This document shows, in pieces, positions 55,992 to 64,000 of a DNA stretch of 64,000 nt. The stretch comes from Streptomyces sp. CB03234 (GTDB taxonomy: Bacteria > Actinomycetota > Actinomycetes > Streptomycetales > Streptomycetaceae): NCBI RefSeq assembly GCF_001905885.1, contig NZ_LIYH01000002.1, positions 1,169,591-1,233,590 of the forward strand, read 5' to 3'. The position numbers and the translations under genes were made by a program. The notes beneath the pieces are model-generated. The model had not been told where the DNA came from, did no database searches, and saw only the letters and a list, made by a program, of their open reading frames with translations. The first letter of the stretch is position 1. Every line of letters starts with the position of its first letter.

Positions 55992-56642
55992 TTACGTCGC
56001 CGACCGGTGGCAGATGTACGCCAGCGTGCCCAGCAGCAGGCGGGCCTGGGGCGGGGCGCCCGCGTCGAGCGTCGGGGGGCGGAGCCAGCGGGCGGGGCCC
56101 AGGCCCGCGTGGTCCGACGGGGGAGCCGTGATGTGCGCGCCCGGGCCCAGGCACCGCAGGTCCAGGTCGGCGTCGTCCCAGCCCATCCGGTACAGCAGCT
56201 GCGGCAGCTCCGCCGCCGCGCCGGGCGCCACGAAGAACTGGGCCCGGCCCGTGGGCGTGACGCACACCGGGCCCAGTGGCAGGCCCATCCGCTCCAGTCG
56301 GACCAGCGCCCGGTGACCGGCCTGCTCCGCCACCTCCAGCACGTCGAAGGCGCGGCCCACGGGCAGCATCAGCGCCGCGCCCGGGAACTCCGACCAGACC
56401 TCGGCGACCGCGTCGAGCGTCGAACCCGCCGGCACCTCGGGCGCGAAGCCCAGCGGGTGCGCCCCCGGAGCCGTACAGGCCGGGTCGCCGCAGGAGCACC
56501 GGCCGGACGCGGCCCGGGCGCCGGGGACCACGTCCCAGCCCCACAGGCCGGTGTACTCCGCCACCACGGTGCACTCCGTGGCGCGGGCGCCGCGCCGCCG
56601 CGAGCCGGACAGGATGCGGGAGCCGCCGATCGTGAAGCCCAT
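55992..56642 (-). CDS. Prim-pol-like protein (bifunctional DNA primase/polymerase N-terminal domain)
   Basis: 216 residues. The region CSCGDPACTAPGAHPLG (about 49-65) is the cysteine cluster and PGxHP motif that marks the N-terminal prim-pol domain of plasmid and phage replication proteins, and PVGRAFDVLEV follows in the usual place. Here it stands alone, without helicase or polymerase parts, and the metal-binding acids of active prim-pols are not obvious. Many Streptomyces carry this gene beside nsdA, so it is likely a domesticated chromosomal protein of unknown role. Confidence 0.75.
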   Translation of the reverse strand: MGFTIGGSRILSGSRRRGARATECTVVAEYTGLWGWDVVPGARAASGRCSCGDPACTAPGAHPLGFAPEVPAGSTLDAVAEVWSEFPGAALMLPVGRAFDVLEVAEQAGHRALVRLERMGLPLGPVCVTPTGRAQFFVAPGAAAELPQLLYRMGWDDADLDLRCLGPGAHITAPPSDHAGLGPARWLRPPTLDAGAPPQARLLLGTLAYICHRSAT

Positions 56643-57069
56643 GTCCCCTCCAACGGTGGAAATCGCCGGTGGTTACGACCCGGAGTCCCACCGTGACGTA
56701 CCGTCGCGGCCGTACCCCAGCGGGCGGCGCGCAGTGGTGCGCAGGGTGGTGCGTCCCGTAGCGCACGCCTTGTCGCGCTACCGTCCGCCGACTCCCGATC
56801 GTCGTCGTGTCAAGTGAATCGCGCCTGGCGGCGGGGGAGTTCATTCGAAGGGGTGGCGAATGGTGGCGTTTATGGAAACGGCCTCGCCGGACGGGTGATC
56901 GTAGGATTACTTTCAGTGCACGAACCCGGGGTAGTGACCGCGCAGGTGGGTATGCCGGAGGCAAGCCGGTTCCCTGTTCGAAGGGTGCAACCTCCGGACG
57001 GGCGGCCGCGATCGACGGCATTCTGATACGGGTTCGCGCAACAGTGATTCGGCGGATGGGGGCCTTCCA
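56643..57069. other. Divergent intergenic region between the prim-pol-like gene and nsdA
   Basis: 427 bp. The left half is GC-rich with no clear symmetry. The centre holds TAGGAT (56902-56907), a good -10 hexamer without an obvious -35, about 160 bp before nsdA. Short open frames here (for example 56814-57026) lack ribosome binding sites and are not called. Confidence 0.45.
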
Positions 57070-58542
57070 GTGGGCGGCAGTGGCGCAGACGGTACGAACG
57101 CCGGGAAGCGCCCGAACGAGCAGCTGAGCTCGTGGTTCGTGCGCAGCGGCTGGTCGAAGGGCGAGCTGGCGCGTCAAGTGAACCGACGGGCGCGCCAGAT
57201 GGGCGCACACCACATCAGCACCGACACCTCGCGCGTACGGCGCTGGCTCGACGGCGAACAGCCGCGCGAGCCCATCCCGCGCATCCTGTCCGAACTGTTC
57301 TCCGAGCGGTTCGGCAGCGTCGTCGCCATCGAGGACCTCGGGCTGCGCACGGCACACCAGTCACCCTCGGTGTCCGGCGTCGACCTCCCCTGGGCGGGCC
57401 CCCAGACCGTGGCCCTGCTCAGTGACTTCTCCCGCAGCGACCTGATGCTGGCCCGGCGCGGCTTCCTCGGCACCTCGCTCGCCCTGGCCGCCGGCCCCGC
57501 CCTCATCGAGCCCATGCAGCGCTGGCTCGTACCCACCCCCACCGCCGAACCGGCCCGCGCCGAACCGACCGCCCCGCGCCGCCCCACCCGGCTCTCCCGC
57601 GCCGAGCTCGACCTGCTGGAATCCACCACCGTCATGTTCCGCCAGTGGGACGCCCAGTGCGGCGGCGGGCTGCGCCGCAAGGCGGTCGTCGGCCAACTTC
57701 ACGAGGTCACCGACCTGTTGCAGGAGCCGCAGCCCGCCTCGACCGCCAAGCGGCTGTTCAAGTGCGCCGCCGAACTGGCCGAACTGGCCGGCTGGATGAG
57801 CTACGACGTCGGCCTCCAGCCCACCGCCCAGAAGTACTTCGTCCTCGCCCTGCACGCCGCCAAGGAGGCCGGCGACAAGCCGCTGGGCTCGTACATCCTC
57901 TCCTCCATGAGCCGCCAGATGATCCACCTCGGACGGCCCGACGACGCGCTGGAGCTCATCCACCTCGCCCAGTACGGAAGCCGGGAGTGCGCGACCTCCC
58001 GCACCCAGGCCATGCTGTATGCGATGGAGGCCCGGGCGTACGCGAACATGGGTCAGCCCAGCAAGTGCAAGCGGGCCGTGCGGATGGCGGAGGACACCTT
58101 TGCCGACGTCGGCCTCGACGGCGAGCCCGAGCCCGACTGGATCCGCTTCTTCTCCGAGGCCGAGCTCAACGGGGAGAACGCCCACTCCTACCGCGACCTC
58201 GCCTATGTGGCCGGCCGCAGCCCCACGTACGCCTCGCTCGCCGAGCCCGTGATGCAGCGGGCCGTGGACCTGTTCTCCAAGGACGACGACCACCAGCGTT
58301 CGTACGCCCTCAACCTGGTCGGCATGGCCACCGTGCACCTGCTCAAGCGCGAGCCGGAGGAGGCCACCAAGCTGGCCGAATCCGCCCTCGGCGTCGCCCG
58401 GCGGGTCCGCTCCGAGCGGGTCAACACCCGGCTGCGCAAGACCGTGGACACGGCGGCCCGCGACTTCGGAGACGTACCGGAGGTCGCCAGGCTCACCGAC
58501 ATCCTCACCGCCCAGCTCCCCGAGACCGCCGAAGCGGTTTAA
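57070..58542 (+). CDS. nsdA: NsdA, negative regulator of differentiation and antibiotic production
   Basis: 490 residues. The N-terminal 100 residues (SSWFVRSGWSKGELARQVNRRARQMG, DTSRVRRWLDGEQPR) form a helix-turn-helix-like domain. A short hydrophobic stretch is near 135-150, then a helical TPR-rich C-terminal half (repeats such as AKYFVLALHAAKEAGD-like and ALELIHLAQYG). Sequence layout and location next to amtB match S. coelicolor NsdA, whose loss speeds sporulation and raises antibiotic yield. The GTG start is at 57070; no strong ribosome binding site is seen. Confidence 0.92.
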   Translation: MGGSGADGTNAGKRPNEQLSSWFVRSGWSKGELARQVNRRARQMGAHHISTDTSRVRRWLDGEQPREPIPRILSELFSERFGSVVAIEDLGLRTAHQSPSVSGVDLPWAGPQTVALLSDFSRSDLMLARRGFLGTSLALAAGPALIEPMQRWLVPTPTAEPARAEPTAPRRPTRLSRAELDLLESTTVMFRQWDAQCGGGLRRKAVVGQLHEVTDLLQEPQPASTAKRLFKCAAELAELAGWMSYDVGLQPTAQKYFVLALHAAKEAGDKPLGSYILSSMSRQMIHLGRPDDALELIHLAQYGSRECATSRTQAMLYAMEARAYANMGQPSKCKRAVRMAEDTFADVGLDGEPEPDWIRFFSEAELNGENAHSYRDLAYVAGRSPTYASLAEPVMQRAVDLFSKDDDHQRSYALNLVGMATVHLLKREPEEATKLAESALGVARRVRSERVNTRLRKTVDTAARDFGDVPEVARLTDILTAQLPETAEAV

Positions 58543-58564
58543 AAACACGGCGGTACATAAGACC

Positions 58565-58641
58565 CCGGCCGCGACCGTCACCCCGTACAGCCCGACTCGG
58601 CTCCCCCATTGCCAGGTCAACAGGGTGACCGTCGCGGCCGG
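58565..58641. repeat. Long inverted repeat after nsdA
   Basis: Arms 58565-58583 and 58623-58641, 19 bp each with one mismatch, enclose a 39-nt loop. It starts 23 bp after the nsdA stop. It may be an unusual terminator or a cruciform/protein site. Confidence 0.85.
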
Positions 58642-58669
58642 TCCCATGACGTGTGCGGAGGGTACTCCC

Positions 58670-60544
<1,875 letters not shown>

Positions 60545-60555
60545 GGAGCCCACGG

Positions 60556-62991
60556 GTGACGAGTACCGAAGTGACCAGCGAAGACTCGGGACCCAGCGGC
60601 TACGCGGCGGCCCGGCTGCGCCTCCTGACGCAGGAGGCGCGGTCCGGGCCGCCGCGCCGTGCCGCCCTCGCGCGGCTCACCGACGACTGGCTGACCGCCC
60701 TGCACGCGGCCGCCGCCCCGCCCCGCGGCACCGCCCTCGTCGCCGTCGGCGGCTACGGACGCGGCGAGCTCTCCCCGCGCAGCGACCTCGACCTGCTCCT
60801 CCTCCACGACGGCAGCGCCGACGCCGCCACCATCGCGGCCCTCGCCGACCGCATCTGGTACCCCGTCTGGGACCTCGGCCTCGCCCTCGACCACTCCGTC
60901 CGCACCCCCGCCGAGGCCCGCAAGACCGCCGGCGAGGACCTCAAGGTCCAGCTCGGCCTCCTCGACGCCCGCCCCATCGCGGGCGACCTCGGCCTGGTCG
61001 CCGGATTGCGTACGACCGTCCTCGCCGACTGGCGCAACCAGGCACCCAAGCGGCTGCCCGAGCTCGGTGAACTGTGCCGGGAGCGCGCCGAACGCCAGGG
61101 CGAGCTGCAGTTCCTCCTCGAACCCGACCTCAAGGAAGCCCGCGGCGGACTGCGCGACGCCACCGCGCTGCGCGCCGTCGCCGCCTCCTGGCTCGCCGAC
61201 GCCCCCCGCGAAGGGCTCGCCGAAGCCCGCCGCACCCTCCTCGACACCCGCGACGCGCTCCACCTCGTCACCGGGCGGGCCACCGACCGCCTCGCCCTCC
61301 AGGAACAGGGCCAGGTCGCCGGCGCCCTGGAGCTGCTCGACTCCGACACCCTGCTCCGCCAGGTCTACGAAGCCGCCCGCACCATCTCGTACGCCGGCGA
61401 CGTCACCTGGCGCGAGGTCAACCGTGTCCTCAAGGCCCGCTCCGCCCGCCCCCGGCTGCGCGCCATGCTCGGTGGCGGCAAGGCCCAGCCCGAGCGCACC
61501 CCGCTCGCCGAGGGCGTCGTCGAGATGGACGGCGAGGTCGTCCTCGCCCGCACCGCCCGTCCCGAACGCGACCCGGTCCTTCCGCTGCGCGCCGCCGCCG
61601 CGGCCGCCCAGTCCGGCCTGCCCCTCTCCCTGCACGCCGTACGCCACCTCGCGGCCACCACGAAACCGCTGCCCGAGCCGTGGCCGGCCGACGCGCGCGA
61701 GGAACTCGTCACGCTGCTCGGTGCCGGGGAACCCACCGTCCCCGTCTGGGAGGCCCTGGAGGCCGAAGGCCTCATCACCCGCCTCCTGCCCGACTGGGAA
61801 CGCGTCCGCTGCCGCCCGCAGCGCAACCCCGTCCACACCTGGACCGTCGACCGGCACCTCGTCGAGACGGCGGTACGCGCCGCCGCCCTCACCCGCCGCG
61901 TCGGCCGCCCCGACCTCCTCCTGGTCGCCGCCCTCCTCCACGACATCGGCAAGGGCTGGCCCGGCGACCACTCCGTGGCGGGCGAGACCATCGCCCGGGA
62001 CGTGGCCGGCCGGATCGGCTTCGACCCGCACGACGTCGCCGTCATCGCCGCCCTCGTACGCCACCACCTGCTGCTCGTCGAGACCGCGACCCGCCGCGAC
62101 CTGGACGACCCGGCCACCGTCCAGTCCGTCGCCGCGGCCGTCGGCTCGCCCTCGACCCTGGAACTCCTGCACGCCCTCACCGAGGCCGACGCCCTGGCCA
62201 CCGGCCCCGCCGCCTGGTCCTCCTGGCGCGCCTCACTCGTCGCCGACCTGGTCAAGCGGGTCGCGGGCGTCCTCGCGGGCGACACACCCCCCGCCCCGGA
62301 GCCCGCCGCCGCTCCCAGTGCCGAGGAGGAACGCCTCGCCGTCGAAGCCCTCCGCACCGGCGAACCGGTCCTGACCCTCCACGCCGAGTCCCCTTCCGAC
62401 CACACGGAACCGGAACCGGTCGGCGTCGAACTGCTCATCGCCCTCCCCGACCAGCCGGGCGTCCTGCCCGCCGTCGCCGGGGTCCTCGCCCTGCACCGCC
62501 TCACCGTCCGCTCCGCCGACCTCCGCGCCATCGACCTGCCCACCGAGCTCGGCCCCGCCGCCGTCCTCGTACTGAACTGGCGCGTCGCGGCCGAATACGG
62601 CTCCCTGCCGCAGGCCACCCGGCTGCGCGCCGACCTCTTCCGGGCCCTGGACGGCTCCCTGAACATCGCCGCCCGCCTCGCCGAGCGGGAAGCGGCCTAC
62701 CCGCGCCGGCGCGGCGTCACGGCCCCGCCACCGCGGGTCACGGTCGCCCCGGCCGGTTCGACGCTGGCCACGGTCATCGAAGTCCGCGCCCATGACGCCC
62801 CGGGCCTGCTGCACCGCATCGGCCGCGCCCTCGAGACGGCCGAGGTCCGCGTCCGCAGCGCCCACGTCTCGACGCTGGGCGCGAACGCTGTCGACGCCTT
62901 CTACGTCACGGACGCCACAGGCGCCCCGCTCACCCCGGAAGAGGCCTCGGAGGTGGCCCGCACCCTGGAGACCGACCTCCGCAACCGGTAG
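60556..62991 (+). CDS. glnD: PII nucleotidyltransferase GlnD
   Basis: 811 residues. Order: nucleotidyltransferase domain (about 60-190; GGYGRGELSPRSDLDLL with the two catalytic Asp), helical linker domain, HD domain (near 470; HDIGKGWPGDHS) and two C-terminal ACT domains (about 640-720 and 735-811). In Streptomyces the enzyme adenylylates and de-adenylylates GlnK Tyr51. GTG 60556 has an AAGGAG site. Confidence 0.96.
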   Translation: MTSTEVTSEDSGPSGYAAARLRLLTQEARSGPPRRAALARLTDDWLTALHAAAAPPRGTALVAVGGYGRGELSPRSDLDLLLLHDGSADAATIAALADRIWYPVWDLGLALDHSVRTPAEARKTAGEDLKVQLGLLDARPIAGDLGLVAGLRTTVLADWRNQAPKRLPELGELCRERAERQGELQFLLEPDLKEARGGLRDATALRAVAASWLADAPREGLAEARRTLLDTRDALHLVTGRATDRLALQEQGQVAGALELLDSDTLLRQVYEAARTISYAGDVTWREVNRVLKARSARPRLRAMLGGGKAQPERTPLAEGVVEMDGEVVLARTARPERDPVLPLRAAAAAAQSGLPLSLHAVRHLAATTKPLPEPWPADAREELVTLLGAGEPTVPVWEALEAEGLITRLLPDWERVRCRPQRNPVHTWTVDRHLVETAVRAAALTRRVGRPDLLLVAALLHDIGKGWPGDHSVAGETIARDVAGRIGFDPHDVAVIAALVRHHLLLVETATRRDLDDPATVQSVAAAVGSPSTLELLHALTEADALATGPAAWSSWRASLVADLVKRVAGVLAGDTPPAPEPAAAPSAEEERLAVEALRTGEPVLTLHAESPSDHTEPEPVGVELLIALPDQPGVLPAVAGVLALHRLTVRSADLRAIDLPTELGPAAVLVLNWRVAAEYGSLPQATRLRADLFRALDGSLNIAARLAEREAAYPRRRGVTAPPPRVTVAPAGSTLATVIEVRAHDAPGLLHRIGRALETAEVRVRSAHVSTLGANAVDAFYVTDATGAPLTPEEASEVARTLETDLRNR

Positions 62992-63119
62992 GGCCCGCCC
63001 TGGCGGGCGGCCGCTTCCGGACGGCCGCTTCCGGGCGGGGCTGATGCTCACCGGCGCGAGGCGGATACCCTGGGGGGCGAGTGTCCGCCCGACCCCTACA
63101 CCGAGGATCCGCGACCGCC

Positions 63120-64000
63120 GTGTTCGATACCCTCTCCGACCGCCTTGCAGCGACTTTCAAGAACCTCCGAGGCAAGGGCCGCCTCAGCGAGGCGGACATC
63201 GACGCCACGGCACGTGAGATCCGTATCGCGCTGCTGGAAGCGGACGTCGCCCTGCCCGTCGTCCGCGCCTTCATCAAGCAGGTCAAGGAGCGGGCGCTCG
63301 GCGCCGAGGTCTCGCAGGCGCTGAACCCTGCCCAGCAGGTCATCAAGATCGTCAACGAGGAGCTCATCGGCATCCTCGGCGGCGAGACCCGCAGGCTGCG
63401 GTTCGCCAAGACCGCGCCGACCGTGATCATGCTCGCCGGTCTCCAGGGTGCCGGTAAGACCACCCTCGCCGGAAAGCTCGGCCTGTGGCTGAAGGGCCAG
63501 GGCCACTCCCCGCTGCTCGTCGCCTGTGACCTCCAGCGCCCCAACGCCGTCAACCAGCTCTCGGTCGTCGCCGAGCGCGCCGGCGTCGGCGTCTACGCGC
63601 CGGAGCCGGGCAACGGCGTCGGAGACCCGGTCCAGGTCGCCAAGGACTCCATCGAGTACGCGCGCACCAAGCAGTACGACATCGTCATCGTCGACACCGC
63701 CGGCCGCCTCGGCATCGACCAGGAGCTGATGCAGCAGGCCGCGGACATCCGCGACGCCGTCAGCCCCGACGAGGTGCTGTTCGTCGTCGACGCCATGATC
63801 GGTCAGGACGCGGTCAACACGGCCGAGGCGTTCCGCGACGGCGTCGGCTTCGACGGCGTGGTGCTGTCCAAGCTCGACGGCGACGCCCGCGGTGGTGCCG
63901 CGCTGTCGATCGCGCACGTGACCGGCCGCCAGATCATGTTCGCCTCCAACGGCGAGAAGCTGGACGACTTCGACGCGTTCCACCCGGACCGCATGGCGTC
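63120..64000 (+). CDS. ffh: Signal recognition particle protein Ffh, 3' end outside the window
   Basis: The first 293 residues are present and the frame is open to the window end. FDTLSDRLAATFKNLRGKG begins the N domain; the G domain has GLQGAGKTTLAGKL near residue 105, ACDLQRPNAV, DTAGRLGIDQELM, and SKLDGDARGGAALS. The methionine-rich M domain that binds 4.5S RNA lies beyond 64000. The GTG start at 63120 is short of a strong ribosome binding site (GAGG lies about 14 bp upstream). Confidence 0.95.
   Translation, partial: MFDTLSDRLAATFKNLRGKGRLSEADIDATAREIRIALLEADVALPVVRAFIKQVKERALGAEVSQALNPAQQVIKIVNEELIGILGGETRRLRFAKTAPTVIMLAGLQGAGKTTLAGKLGLWLKGQGHSPLLVACDLQRPNAVNQLSVVAERAGVGVYAPEPGNGVGDPVQVAKDSIEYARTKQYDIVIVDTAGRLGIDQELMQQAADIRDAVSPDEVLFVVDAMIGQDAVNTAEAFRDGVGFDGVVLSKLDGDARGGAALSIAHVTGRQIMFASNGEKLDDFDAFHPDRMA

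Noticed and set aside
56814..57026. 70-codon frame upstream of nsdA
   Set aside because: No ribosome binding site, no recognisable motif; lies in the nsdA promoter region.

Overview
The window is a 64 kb piece of a Streptomyces chromosome. The evidence is the very high G+C content, with almost every third codon position G or C, frequent GTG starts, two conservon operons, a Lys/Ala-tailed HU protein, NsdA, NdgR and the actinobacterial AccB/AccE pair. Gene order from accB to ffh matches, from memory, the S. coelicolor core interval of roughly SCO5535 to SCO5586. This is therefore conserved core chromosome with a few accessory inserts. I see no prophage, insertion sequence, CRISPR array or rRNA operon.

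Layout. 0-5 kb: two tandem Tat-exported family 8 polysaccharide lyases, the second with a TTA codon. 5-7 kb: accB-accE, the acyl-CoA carboxylase beta and epsilon subunits. 7-7.4 kb: a repeat-rich spacer. 7.4-17.8 kb: two tandem conservons (cvnABCD) on the minus strand; their CvnB and CvnD products are almost identical while CvnA and CvnC have diverged. 18.4-22.5 kb: a small repeat-containing protein, a fumarylacetoacetase-like hydrolase, gltX, a DUF4241 protein and a HAD hydrolase. 22.6-23.1 kb: five tRNA genes (Gln-Glu-Glu-Gln-Glu). 23.2-26.1 kb: ndgR divergent from leuCD. 26.5-31.7 kb: hupS, cofC, a PlsC-type acyltransferase, gpsA and ddlA. 31.7-34.7 kb: a DUF3515 protein, an Lrp-type sensor domain, thiL, thiD and rpmB. 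35-46 kb: a FakA-like protein, recG, rsmD, coaD, a DivIVA-like protein, the yceD-rpmF-rnc-mutM run, a VOC protein, a CAP protein and acylphosphatase. 46.4-52 kb: a small coiled-coil protein, smc and a glcP-like sugar permease. 52-54.5 kb: a minus-strand NCS1 permease and luciferase-like oxidoreductase pair. 54.7-64 kb: ftsY, a prim-pol-like protein, nsdA, amtB-glnK-glnD and the start of ffh, cut by the window end.

How the genes work together. AccB/AccE provide malonyl- and methylmalonyl-CoA for lipids and polyketides. NdgR sits beside its expected target leuCD. amtB-glnK-glnD is the ammonium uptake and PII signalling operon, and repeated GlnR-like half-sites lie upstream. ftsY and ffh supply both GTPases of the SRP pathway. 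The conservons encode membrane sensor-ATPase/GTPase modules, and nsdA and rnc (absB) are known developmental and antibiotic regulators in streptomycetes.

The least explained items are: the 61-residue protein with two copies of ANPRRTTLM beside conservon 1; homogenised CvnB/CvnD in two conservons; two genes whose likely starts are not canonical (cofC with ACG, yceD with CTG); a structured leader before the 69-residue coiled-coil protein; and a long inverted repeat between nsdA and amtB. All calls come from reading the sequence; no database search was run.
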